A DNA stretch of 64,000 nucleotides from JAIOSM01 sp964593725 (GTDB lineage: Bacteria > Desulfobacterota > Desulfobacteria > Desulfobacterales > Desulfobacteraceae), in the NCBI GenBank assembly GCA_964593725.1, contig CAZQJS010000005.1, positions 25,536-89,535 on the forward strand, given 5' to 3'. Positions within the stretch are counted from its first letter, which is position 1, and every line of letters starts with the position of its first letter. Below, one piece after another: positions 25,903 to 35,500 of this stretch. The notes under the pieces were generated by a model, which was not told the DNA's origin, made no database searches, and saw nothing but the letters and a program-made list of their open reading frames with translations. Position numbers and translations under genes: made by a program.

Positions 25903-27008
25903 TAATAAATGAATTTAAACTTGAAAGGTTTTTTGCAGAGTATGAATTTAAAACCAGGTACCTTTTATGCTGTTCCGACTGTGAAGCACTTTTACAAAAA
26001 GATCTTCTTAATCTGGCAGATAAAAAACGTCTTAATATGTGGGAGAACCTCTCCCTAGGCTATACTGAATCAACGGGGCATCCAATGTTAAAGCAGGAAA
26101 TTGCCATGCTTTACAAAGATATATATCCTTCGGAAATACTTGTTGCAGCCCCTGAAGAAGCAATTTTTCTGGTAATGCACTCTGTATTAAATCCCGGCGA
26201 CCATGTAATTGTAACATATCCCGGATACCAGTCCCTGTTTGAAATAGCAGCCTCCATTCAATGCTCTGTCTGCCCATGGGAGGCTGACCATGATGAAAAC
26301 GGTTTCAGATTTGACATTGACAAACTTGAAAACCTTATACAGGACAATACAAAACTTATTGTCATAAACTTTCCCCACAATCCCACAGGAGCCCTCATAA
26401 CCGGAGAAGAACTGGAAAACATAGTAAAACTTGCAGACCAGAGAAATATTATGCTGTTCTCAGATGAAATGTATAGGTTCCTGGAACATGATAAAAAAAA
26501 CCGGCTTGAGTCTGTATGTGATCTGTATGAAAATGGTATAAGCCTGTGTGGCATGTCAAAAAGCTTTTCCCTGGCAGGCCTCCGCATTGGCTGGCTTGCA
26601 ACAAAAAACAAAAAAGTTTATAAACAAGCAGGTAAATTAAAGGATTATACAACAATATGCAGCTCCAGTCCCAGTGAAATTCTTGCAATCATCGGACTCA
26701 GGGCGCGCAATATAATTATTGAAAAAAATCTTGATCTGATTAAAAACAACCTTGATCTTCTGGATCTGTTCTTTGACAAATACAATTCAATTTTCCAATG
26801 GAAAAGGCCTGCTGCAGGCCCTGTTGCATTTCCCGGGCTCAAAATTGAAAAGCCTGTTTCAGAATTTACAAAGGAGCTTCTGCAACAGAAAAGTGTGCTC
26901 CTTCTGCCTTCGGATCTTTATGCATATAAGGGTAATAACTTCAGAATCGGATTTGGAAGAAAAAACATGCCGGAAAGTCTGGACAGACTTGAAGAGTTTA
27001 TCAATTAA
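25899..27008 (+). CDS. Class I/II PLP-dependent aminotransferase
   Basis: Fold-type I aminotransferase of 369 aa. Seen: VTYPGYQSLFEIA (residue 106 region), NFPHNPTGALITGEEL near 155, FSDEMYRFLE near 187, the PLP lysine in CGMSKSFSLAGLRIGWLA near 214, and a C-terminal RIGFGRKNMPESLDRLEEFI. Substrate not determinable; the short N-terminus resembles enzymes annotated as capreomycidine-synthase-like or valine-pyruvate-like transaminases. It is coupled to the upstream YigZ-family gene through a 4-base overlap. Confidence 0.85.
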   Translation: MIINEFKLERFFAEYEFKTRYLLCCSDCEALLQKDLLNLADKKRLNMWENLSLGYTESTGHPMLKQEIAMLYKDIYPSEILVAAPEEAIFLVMHSVLNPGDHVIVTYPGYQSLFEIAASIQCSVCPWEADHDENGFRFDIDKLENLIQDNTKLIVINFPHNPTGALITGEELENIVKLADQRNIMLFSDEMYRFLEHDKKNRLESVCDLYENGISLCGMSKSFSLAGLRIGWLATKNKKVYKQAGKLKDYTTICSSSPSEILAIIGLRARNIIIEKNLDLIKNNLDLLDLFFDKYNSIFQWKRPAAGPVAFPGLKIEKPVSEFTKELLQQKSVLLLPSDLYAYKGNNFRIGFGRKNMPESLDRLEEFIN

Positions 27009-27224
27009 AACACCAGCTGTTGCCAGGGAAAATTTATCACAAATGTATTGACTTTTACTTGGTATATATAATAGCGTTGGCTAGCCTTGGATGTGTAACA
27101 TAAGCTGTAACCCGCTTTTAAAAAGGCTGTTTAATAAGTGGTCTTAAACATTGAAAGATGTATGGGAAACCGCATAAGTAATACTGAATTTACTTAAAAG
27201 GTGACAATATAAGGGGGTAGCATA

Positions 27225-28229
27225 ATGTATAAAAAAAATCAGGTCAGAAAAAATGCAAAAATAGATGCAAAAAATAATATTCCTGCCATTAATGACCCTA
27301 ATCCATCCCAGTTTGAACAGGAAATGATGGCCATGGCACGCCATGAAGCCTGGCAGGTAACTGCAAAGTTTGGCCCAAAGCTGGAAAACCTAAATGGCCA
27401 GTATAAGCCTTTGCTTAAAGATTATGAAAGAGTCTCCAGGGACTATGATACCCATTCGGAAAAAATCCAGCGGTCCGAGCCAAGCGTGGAGCTCTCCCGG
27501 AGCAAGTATTATATTTTAATGTTCCTGTTCATACTAAGTGAAATACCAATGAACTCCCTTGCCTTTGCAGTATTTGGTGAAAGTCAGATTTTTACCTGGG
27601 TCATGGCCCTGGGCATTGCCGTTGCAATCCCCTGGATTGCCCATGCCATGGGCATACTGCTGAAACGCGGGTCTGAGCCATGGTGGAAAAGCGGCCTGGG
27701 AGTTGCTGCTTTAGCTGTTCTCAGCATCGGGGGCCTTGTTGCAATAGGTTATGTACGTGTCCAGTATCTGGGGGACCTTGCTGAAACCGATGCAGTCAGC
27801 AGTGCAGGATCAAGTAAATTTATAGGTGCTGCATTTATAGGTCTTAACCTGGTTATTTTAGCTGCAGCCACAATCAGCTCATATTTTGCCCATGACAAGG
27901 ACCCTCTCCTTGAAAACCTCCATCGCAGAACCAACAAAATCAATAAAGCCATGCGAAACATTGAAGCTAAACATAATAAACTTTTTTCAGAACAGCAGCA
28001 GGAGATCAACCGTATTCACCAGGAAGCACAGGAGCTTGTTTTCTACTACCGAAAAATTAACCAGAGGGAGAGGCCTGACCATACAAAGCCTGAATCCTTT
28101 GATAAGGAGCATAAAATGGATATGAATTTTGATACCACAGAAACAAACCAGGAAATGCTCAATGCAACCAGAATACTGAAACTTACAGATATTGATCCTG
28201 AACCCGGCAGAAAAAATACCTTATCATGA
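27225..28229 (+). CDS. Four-helix membrane protein with flanking coiled coils, unknown
   Basis: Protein of 334 aa. A charged N-terminal part (1-90) is helix-rich; four hydrophobic spans follow (about 94-118, 122-148, 157-180, 199-225); then a cytoplasmic coiled coil (about 230-290, NKINKAMRNIEAKHNKLF) and an acidic tail. No named family is recognised. The first span carries a glutamate (LSEIPMNS) and the second a histidine (WIAHAMG), unusual within membrane helices. AGGGGG-like sequence (AAGGGGGTAGC) precedes the ATG. The VWA gene follows after 20 bases, so they are probably co-transcribed. Confidence 0.75.
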   Translation: MYKKNQVRKNAKIDAKNNIPAINDPNPSQFEQEMMAMARHEAWQVTAKFGPKLENLNGQYKPLLKDYERVSRDYDTHSEKIQRSEPSVELSRSKYYILMFLFILSEIPMNSLAFAVFGESQIFTWVMALGIAVAIPWIAHAMGILLKRGSEPWWKSGLGVAALAVLSIGGLVAIGYVRVQYLGDLAETDAVSSAGSSKFIGAAFIGLNLVILAAATISSYFAHDKDPLLENLHRRTNKINKAMRNIEAKHNKLFSEQQQEINRIHQEAQELVFYYRKINQRERPDHTKPESFDKEHKMDMNFDTTETNQEMLNATRILKLTDIDPEPGRKNTLS

Positions 28230-28249
28230 AATAAAGGGGGCTGATTTCC

Positions 28250-29017
28250 ATGACACGAATATACTTTAAATGTTCTTGGATTTTTTTTCTGGGGTTCTGC
28301 CTTGCCTTAACCTTTACATGTACAAAGGCAGAAGCCGGCTTTTTTTCAAAAAATGATAAAAAAGCAAAACTTATAATTGTTTTTCTTGATATGTCAGGCA
28401 GCACAAACAAGGATAGAAAATCCATATATAAAAATGCCTTTGACATGATTTATAAGAAACTTGACCAGGATGACCGCATTGTTGTGGGCACCATTACAAG
28501 CCACTCATATATAGATTTTAAACCAAGGGTTGATGAAAAAATCCCGAAAAAAAGTATCTGGGTCAACCGCCTTAAATATGAGAAAAATCTCACAAGAACA
28601 AGAAAAAAAATAAAAAAAGAGGTAAACCGCCTGCTCTCTTATAAACACGGCACCCGTCAGACAGAAATTTTAAACTCCCTGAATATTGCAGATACAATAT
28701 TCCATAATGAAAAAAACCGTATGAAAATCCTTGTTCTTCTTTCAGACATGATCCAGGATTCCCGGGAGTACAAATTTGACAAAACCAGAATTACAAACAA
28801 GTATATAGAAAATTTAATCAAAAACAGAAAAAAACAAGAGCTTATTCCCGATCTTAAAGGGGTTAAAATCTATGTTGCAGGTGCCAGTGCATCCGGCTCC
28901 AGAAAATTCAGGGCTGTAAAGTTGCTCTGGACCCGGTACTTTAAAACATGCAATGCTGATTTTTCCACCCACAGATATGGACACTCCCTTCTGGAATTTG
29001 AAAATAATGATAATTAA
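28250..29017 (+). CDS. Secreted von Willebrand factor A-like protein
   Basis: Protein of 255 aa with an N-terminal signal sequence (hydrophobic 8-24, then TKAEAGFF with an AEA cleavage site near residue 29). The MIDAS motif FLDMSGST (about 45) and a second acidic position LVLLSDMIQDS (about 163) indicate a metal-dependent VWA fold. It therefore probably acts in the periplasm, perhaps with the membrane protein encoded just upstream and the anchored phosphoesterase-like protein just downstream. The middle is rich in lysine and arginine (RTRKKIKKEVNR). Ligand unknown. Confidence 0.78.
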   Translation: MTRIYFKCSWIFFLGFCLALTFTCTKAEAGFFSKNDKKAKLIIVFLDMSGSTNKDRKSIYKNAFDMIYKKLDQDDRIVVGTITSHSYIDFKPRVDEKIPKKSIWVNRLKYEKNLTRTRKKIKKEVNRLLSYKHGTRQTEILNSLNIADTIFHNEKNRMKILVLLSDMIQDSREYKFDKTRITNKYIENLIKNRKKQELIPDLKGVKIYVAGASASGSRKFRAVKLLWTRYFKTCNADFSTHRYGHSLLEFENNDN

Positions 29018-29041
29018 ACATTAAAGGAAATCAACGCTGCC

Positions 29042-30097
29042 ATGAAAAAATTTATTAAAATCATTATATACATCATATTAGCTGGTGTTCTGGCCTTTGC
29101 AGCATTTCTTATCTATACCACACTTGTGGACTACAGGCCGGAATCTGAAATCACCCTTTACAAGGGACAGGTAAAAAACAGGGTGCCTGTGGAGCAAGAA
29201 CTTAAACTTATGACCTGGAATATCGGATATTGCGGACTCAGCAGGGATATGGACTTTTTCTATGATGGCGGGAAAAATGTAAGGCCCACCAAAGATACTG
29301 TTGTTAACAATTTATCAAAAATAAAATCTTTTATCAAAGGCCAGACCAACACAGATTTCTTCCTGTTCCAGGAAGTTGACATTAACTCAAAAAGGAGTTA
29401 CGGCATAAATCAATATAAGGAAATCAGCAGAATTTTTAAAAATTACCATTCAAATTTTGGTAAAAATTATGATGTGGGTTTTGTACCTGTTCCTGTGACA
29501 GACCCCATGGGAAAAGTTATATCAGGCCTTCAGACCCTGTCATCCTATCAACCTGCAACGGTTGTAAGGCACGCATTTCCTGGAAATTATTCATGGCCCC
29601 AGGGGCTTTTCATGCTGGACAGATGTTTTCTTGTCAGCAAATACCCTACGGACAACGATAAACAGCTCCTGGTAATAAACACACACAACTCTGCCTATGA
29701 TGATGGAAATCTCAGAAAAAACCAGATGGAATATTTAAAGAAATATCTTTTCAATGAATATAAAAAAGGAAACTACATTATTGTGGGAGGTGACTGGAAC
29801 CAGTGTCCCCCGGAATTCAAACATGAATTTAAGGATGACTTAATGGACCAGACAAACCGTATGGATATTGATAAAGATATAATGGGGGACTACTGGAGAT
29901 GGGTGTACCAGAATAAAATACCCACAAACAGAAGAGTAGACATCCCATACACAAAGGGCAAAACCAAAACCACGGTAATTGACTTTTTCCTTATTTCTCC
30001 AAATATTGAAGCCGTTGATATTCAAGGTATTAACCTTGATTTTGAAAACACAGACCATCAGCCTGTCAAGGTCTCAATCTTTTTATTTGATGAGTAA
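29042..30097 (+). CDS. Membrane-anchored endonuclease/exonuclease/phosphatase-family protein
   Basis: Protein of 351 aa with one N-terminal membrane anchor (about 5-25). EEP-fold motifs in order: LMTWNIGYCG (about 57), FLFQEVDINS (about 104), INTHNSAYDDG (about 218), VGGDWNQCPP (about 248), IDFFLISPN (about 315) and TDHQPV near the end. These are the metal-binding and catalytic residues of DNase I/inositol phosphatase-like enzymes. Topology places the domain outside the cytoplasmic membrane, so a lipid head-group or extracytoplasmic phosphodiester is more likely than DNA. It is the third gene of the VWA unit, 24 bases after the VWA gene. Confidence 0.82.
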   Translation: MKKFIKIIIYIILAGVLAFAAFLIYTTLVDYRPESEITLYKGQVKNRVPVEQELKLMTWNIGYCGLSRDMDFFYDGGKNVRPTKDTVVNNLSKIKSFIKGQTNTDFFLFQEVDINSKRSYGINQYKEISRIFKNYHSNFGKNYDVGFVPVPVTDPMGKVISGLQTLSSYQPATVVRHAFPGNYSWPQGLFMLDRCFLVSKYPTDNDKQLLVINTHNSAYDDGNLRKNQMEYLKKYLFNEYKKGNYIIVGGDWNQCPPEFKHEFKDDLMDQTNRMDIDKDIMGDYWRWVYQNKIPTNRRVDIPYTKGKTKTTVIDFFLISPNIEAVDIQGINLDFENTDHQPVKVSIFLFDE

Positions 30098-30115
30098 AAC
30101 AAGGCCCGGGACAGA

Positions 30116-30994
30116 TCATATTTTTGATTTTCTTATTGTCAGATAAATATTACAGCTGAAAATCAAGACAGCTCCTGCCCAGCCTGAAAATGAAAGTGCA
30201 GGATCAGAGACAATAAAAGGTCCCAGCAGTGCTGCAAGGAGAATTCTGGTTGATGATATAATTCCTCCTTCGATTGCTGTTACATATTTAAACCCGATGG
30301 TTATCAGGTATTGGCCTGTTATGGAAAAGAATGCACAAAGGAGCAGATACTTAAATGTAACAAAATCAGGGATATGGATCTCATCATAAAAAATTAACAG
30401 AATAACAATACTGCCTATACCAAAAAGGAAAAAAAGTGTTGTTTCAGTATCATTGTCCCTGCGGCATAAATTAAGATATATTAATGCAACTGCTGCGCTT
30501 ATGCCTGAAGCAAGAGCCCAGATGCTGTCAAAGTTAAACCCTGATTTTCCAGGCTCAAGGATCAGGCACACACCTGTAAAAGATGCTGCCACAATAAGTA
30601 TGGATATGATATCCCTCTCTTTTTTGTAAGCAAACCATGAAATTAATGCAATAAAAACAGGGTATGTCATGTTCAATATATTTGCCTGGGCCACAGATGT
30701 TAAAGCTGTCCCCTTAAAAAAACAGTAGACCGCAATACAATTGGCAATGGTTCTGCCAATGAGATATTTATATTTTTTCGGCTTAATGGCCTGGTTTTTT
30801 ATCATCATCACCAAAATCACTGCCAGAAAGCCTCCTGAAAACCTGGCAAATACAAAAAAAGACGGAGCAATGAGCAAACCTGCCTGCATGGACCATTTCA
30901 CAACACAGGTTGCAAGATAAAAGAAAAATGCAGATCCGAAAACCGCAAGACATCCCAGTAATGCTTTAAAATTCAGCCTGAAATATTTATTCAA
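30116..30994 (-). CDS. EamA/DMT-family transporter
   Basis: Inner-membrane protein of 292 aa with about ten hydrophobic spans in two EamA repeats. Seen: FFKGTALTSVAQANILNMTY (first repeat) and the second-repeat segment YVTAIEGGIISSTRILLAAL. It is typical of drug/metabolite exporters; substrate unknown. The start is most likely TTG at 30994 with AGAGGT upstream, since no in-frame ATG is available near the N-terminus. It is convergent with the EEP gene. Confidence 0.85.
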   Translation of the reverse strand: MNKYFRLNFKALLGCLAVFGSAFFFYLATCVVKWSMQAGLLIAPSFFVFARFSGGFLAVILVMMIKNQAIKPKKYKYLIGRTIANCIAVYCFFKGTALTSVAQANILNMTYPVFIALISWFAYKKERDIISILIVAASFTGVCLILEPGKSGFNFDSIWALASGISAAVALIYLNLCRRDNDTETTLFFLFGIGSIVILLIFYDEIHIPDFVTFKYLLLCAFFSITGQYLITIGFKYVTAIEGGIISSTRILLAALLGPFIVSDPALSFSGWAGAVLIFSCNIYLTIRKSKI

Positions 30995-31147
30995 CTTTGA
31001 CTACCTCTGCATCTGTCATGGAAAAAATTTATTTTTTCAAACTTTCACCATTGATTTCATAATAAAGATTATAATTAAAGATCATCATAAGATAGGACAT
31101 ATTTTTACAAATTAAAAGCGCATAAAAAAATATAAGGCAAGCATTTT

Positions 31148-31173
31148 CTGACTTCACCCTCTGACTTCACCCT
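31148..31173. repeat. Tandem 13-bp duplication upstream of the cysteine synthase promoter
   Basis: CTGACTTCACCCT occurs twice head to tail at 31148-31160 and 31161-31173, ending 6 bases before the -35 element. It may be an activator site or a simple tandem duplication. Confidence 0.6.
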
Positions 31174-31179
31174 TTGTAA

Positions 31180-31208
31180 TTGACAAAAGCACAATGCAGC
31201 TATACAAT
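31180..31208 (+). promoter_or_regulatory. Sigma-70 promoter of cysteine synthase gene
   Basis: TTGACA at 31180-31185, 17-base spacer, TACAAT at 31203-31208; 57 bases before the ATG. Confidence 0.65.
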
Positions 31209-31265
31209 TGCGGAGAATATTACCAGAAGATAAACTAAAGGAAAAAATGGGTTTAACAAAATAAA

Positions 31266-32153
31266 ATGCTTACAGATAATATAATTGATTTAATAGGTAA
31301 CACTCCCCTTATTCAGCTTAAAAACGAAAATATTCTGGCCAAGGCTGAATTTCTTAATCCGGGAGGCAGTTTAAAGGACAGAGTTGCCGTCTCAATGATT
31401 GAAGGTGCTGAAAGGGATGGTCTTTTACATGAAAACTCCATTATTATTGAACCAACCTCAGGCAATACTGGTATTGGAATTGCACTTGTGGGGCGGTTAA
31501 AGGGATATAAAGTTAAAATTGTAATGCCGGAAAACATGAGTATTGAACGGCAGAAAATCATAAAATCCTTTGGTGCTGAATTAATTCTTACGCCTGCCAT
31601 GGAGAATATTGAAGGTGCCATTAACCATGTCATGGAGCTTGCCGCAAAAGATTCAAATGTTTTTGTTCCCCAGCAGTTTGAAAACCCTGATAATCCAAGG
31701 ATACACTATGAAGAGACAGCACGGGAGCTCTGGAGACAGACAACAGGAGAAATTGACTGTTTTGTGTCAGGAGTTGGAAGCGGAGGCACACTCCAGGGAA
31801 TAGGCAAATTCTTAAAGGAGAGAAAACCCGATGTAAAACTTGTGGCTGTTGAACCTAAGAATGTATCTGCCCTGCTTGGCCATGAACCAGGGCTCCATCA
31901 AATCCAGGGAATTGGTGATGGATTTATACCTAAAATCCTTGATACCTCCCTTATTGATGAAATTCTTGAAGTTACTGATGATGAGGCCATTGAGACTGCA
32001 AGACAGCTTGGGAGAAGCTCAGGACTTCTTGTGGGGATATCTTCCGGTGCCAATGTCTGGGCAGCAAGGAAAATGTCAAAACAGATCAGGGGGAACATAG
32101 TGACACTGTTATGTGACCGTGCAGAACGTTATTTCAGCACATCCCTCATGTAA
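31266..32153 (+). CDS. Cysteine synthase (O-acetylserine sulfhydrylase)
   Basis: PLP fold-type II enzyme of 295 aa forming cysteine from O-acetylserine and sulfide. Seen: PLP lysine in FLNPGGSLKDRVA (about 31-43), EPTSGNTGIGIAL, GVGSGGTLQGIG and LVGISSGAN. It is shorter than CysK (~310), with an unusually compact N-terminus, closer to CysM-type. The ribosome-binding site is distant. The thioesterase gene follows after 9 bases. Confidence 0.9.
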   Translation: MLTDNIIDLIGNTPLIQLKNENILAKAEFLNPGGSLKDRVAVSMIEGAERDGLLHENSIIIEPTSGNTGIGIALVGRLKGYKVKIVMPENMSIERQKIIKSFGAELILTPAMENIEGAINHVMELAAKDSNVFVPQQFENPDNPRIHYEETARELWRQTTGEIDCFVSGVGSGGTLQGIGKFLKERKPDVKLVAVEPKNVSALLGHEPGLHQIQGIGDGFIPKILDTSLIDEILEVTDDEAIETARQLGRSSGLLVGISSGANVWAARKMSKQIRGNIVTLLCDRAERYFSTSLM

Positions 32154-32162
32154 GGAGTCAGG

Positions 32163-32552
32163 ATGACAGGAGAAACAAAGCATTATCAGGTGCGTGTATT
32201 CTATGAAGACACAGATCACTCAGGTGTTGTTTACCATGCAAATTACCTTAAATATTTTGAGCGTGCAAGGGAGGACTACCTTGGATATCAACAGCTGATT
32301 GATATGGGCGGTAACGGCATCGGTTTTGCAGTATACAAAGCAAATTTAAGCTATAATGAAGGAGCTGTTTTTGGAGACGTGTTAGACATCCGGAGCAGTG
32401 CCGGTTTTGATGGTGATTACAGAGTTATCTTTCACCATGAAGCATGGCGCAGAAAAAGTATAAAAGCAGCTGTTACTGCTGATATTCAGCTTGTATGCCT
32501 GAACAGAGAAAAAAAACTTTTAAAAATAAGCGATCTTGAAATTTTTAAATAG
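32163..32552 (+). CDS. YbgC-type acyl-CoA thioesterase (hotdog fold)
   Basis: Protein of 129 aa with the 4-hydroxybenzoyl-CoA thioesterase signature YEDTDHSGVVYHANYLKYFE (residues 15-34), including the catalytic aspartate, followed by a single hotdog domain. AAGGAG lies 6 bases before the ATG. In many bacteria such proteins are in tol-pal operons; here it follows cysteine synthase, so its substrate is open. Confidence 0.88.
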   Translation: MTGETKHYQVRVFYEDTDHSGVVYHANYLKYFERAREDYLGYQQLIDMGGNGIGFAVYKANLSYNEGAVFGDVLDIRSSAGFDGDYRVIFHHEAWRRKSIKAAVTADIQLVCLNREKKLLKISDLEIFK

Positions 32553-32569
32553 ACAAAATATTGTATCAA

Positions 32570-35500
32570 TTATTGCTGTATGGTCATGGTTTTTTCCAGC
32601 AGATCATTGATCCTGTCCATATACTCTATGTTCCGGCACGGTTTTGAAAGATGGTCAATATTAGGATCCCTCTGTTTCAACTCCTTTATGGACTCTAAAA
32701 ATTCAATGTTCCCGGAAATAAACAGTATTGGGATGTTTTTATCAAGCTTTCTTATGTGATTATACACATCCATACCGCTGATACCACCTGGAAGAACATA
32801 ATCAAGACTTACAAAATCATATTTATTTCTCCCAAACAGGTCAATGGCAACTTTTCCGTTATTGGCAGTATCAACTTTATGGGTACACGGCGTCTGGGTC
32901 AATATCCTGTATTGCACATCAGATATTGCAGGCTCATCCTCCACAAGAAGGATATATTTTTCAGACTGAGGCTCTGACTTGCCGATTTCAGCCTTTTCAC
33001 TGTTTGTCAGCTCTTTTTTTATGATGGGCAGACTGATCTTGAATTTTGTACCCCTGCCAAACTCCGACTCAACAGATATACTGCCTCTGTGCTGTTCAAT
33101 ATATTTTTTTACATTGGACATGCCATAGCCTGTCCCGCGGATATTTTCTTCATAGGATCCTGCCACATCCTTATTGCCCTTTAAAGTAAAGGAAGGCATA
33201 TAAATATTTTCAAGATGTTCTGCAAGCATTCCACACCCATTATCCTCAATCTCAAAACAGATATTATCATCCAGACAATAGGTACGGAAAATTATCTTTG
33301 GATTATCCACACGGCTTAAAGCATGGATCGAGTTTTGCACAAGGTTTACCAGAGTATGCTCTATCATGCCTGCATCGGCCAGCAGTTCCGGTACGTCCTT
33401 TTTATAGTCCCTTATCACTTCAATACCCTCAAGATCTTTTTTTAACAGGTCTGTAACAAGGTCTATTTTTCTGTTGATTTTAAAAAATTCCTGTTTGATT
33501 TCCTGGCTTTTTGCAAAGGCAACAAGATTTTTTGTAAGATTCTTTCCCCGGACAGTCTGCTCCAGTATCAGCTCAAGGGTTTTTTTAATTCCAGGGTCAT
33601 TGCAGTTCAGCAAAGAGAGTTCAGTATTTCCCATTATAACCCCTAAAATATTATTAAAATCATGGGCCATTTTCCCTGCAATCTGACCGACAAGGGCATG
33701 TTTTTCCTGTTCTGCCGCATATTTCTGGGCTTTGATCTTCTCTTTTACAGCAGTTTTTCTCTCGGTTATGTCAGTACCTATGCTTAACACCTCTTTATCG
33801 CCTGTCTCCTCATTAATATACACCTTGTTGGCCCAGGCAACCCATATGCGCCTGCCATCCTTGCGCAGGTTCTCATTGACATTATACTCATATTTTTTTG
33901 GATTCCGGCCGATATCATGTAAAAGATGACGTAAATCCCTGCCCGTTGATTCTGTTTCAGGTACTATTGTACCAATCAGGTGTTTTCCAAGTATTTCATC
34001 CCTGGAATAACCAAAAAAATTCTCTGCAAACTCATTAAAATATGTGATCTGTCCGGTGCTGTTCCAGCGTATAATGGCTGTATTTGCATTTTCCACAAGC
34101 AGTCTGTACTGTATTTCGCTTTTTCGCAGAGCTTCTTCTGCCATTTTTCGTTCTGTTATATCTATGCCTATGCTCAAAATTCCATCAATATTGCCGCTGA
34201 TGTTTCTAAGAACATTATTGTTCCAGCTGATCAGGCGCTCTAAACCGCTTTTCAGTACAATATGATTCTCACACTGTGATATCTCGGGCATATCCTTAAG
34301 TGTTTCGGTAAACACCTTGGAAATTGTTTTTTTATCCCTTTGGGGAATAAACAGATCAAGCCAGTTTTTCCCTATAACCTCTTCTTTTTTATATCCGGTC
34401 AACTCTTCTGCATATTTATTAAAAGTTTTAATGATTGCAGAGGAATCAAGGGTAAGGACAATTGTATTGGCTGTTTCCAGAAGGTTTTCCGCAAAATCCT
34501 TTGTAGTGGTCAACTCGATATTTTTCTGCTGTAACTCTTCGTTAAGGGTCAAAAGCTCTTCATTGCTTGACTCAAGTTCTTCCTTGGCAGCTTCCATCTC
34601 TTCATTAACGCTCTGCAGCTCCTCGTTTGTGGACTGGACTTCCTCATTTGCTGCCCATAACTCCTGATTTACCTCATCCTTTTCTTCAATAATTGACTGT
34701 AAATGCTCCTTTGTTAACTGAAGTTCCTGTTTCAGGTGCAGCAGTTCACTATCAATATATTTTTCTTTCCCGCCTGCACTTACACTGGTGATTTGCGGCA
34801 ATTCAGGCTTTTCAAACAGGATCAAAAAATTTGTTTCACTGGTGGAGGAATCCGGGACAGGGATGACAGTTATATCAGTATCAATGATTTTACCATTATG
34901 CCTGAAACTTATATCATTTTTCCTGATTTTCACACCCTTTTTTTTAACTTCTTCAAGGGCTACATATATATCAGGCATTAAACCTTCACCCACCATTTTA
35001 GATAATTTAAGACTTGCCTCACCACTTACCGGCTCAAGATATGGAAATATATGTCCTATGAACTGGCGTATCTGCATATTTTTATCAATCAGCACACCTG
35101 GCGGAGCAAAGGTTTCAAGAAGAATCTCATTGACCTGCTGATTTATCCTGGCAGCATTGATCTTGCCCGGGGCAGGAACAGGTATATTGCCGGTACCGCC
35201 TTTGAATTTCGTAAATTTTGCAAAGGTTTGATAAATTGGAAAACGATAATCCGGTTTAACACCGGAAACCCGTTTTATATACAGGTTGGCTTTTTGATCC
35301 AAAATATTAAAAAACTGGGGAAATCTTCCCATTGTTTCAGATGTACCAAGCATTAAACAACCCGACGGTTTAAGGGCAAAATGAAAAAGTGGTATGGCAA
35401 TCTCCTGAAAAACCGTATCAAAATAGATAAGCACATTTCTGCAGCTTATAATATCAATATTGGAAAAAGGAGGGTCCTGGGCAATATTTTGAATTGCAAA

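Noticed and set aside
27048..27072. Sigma-70 promoter of the VWA unit (TTGACT...TATAAT)
   Set aside because: TTGACT and TATAAT are both near consensus, but only 13 bases apart, too close for a standard promoter.
31148..31173. CRISPR-like repeats
   Set aside because: Only two units, directly adjacent with no spacer, and no cas genes in the window.
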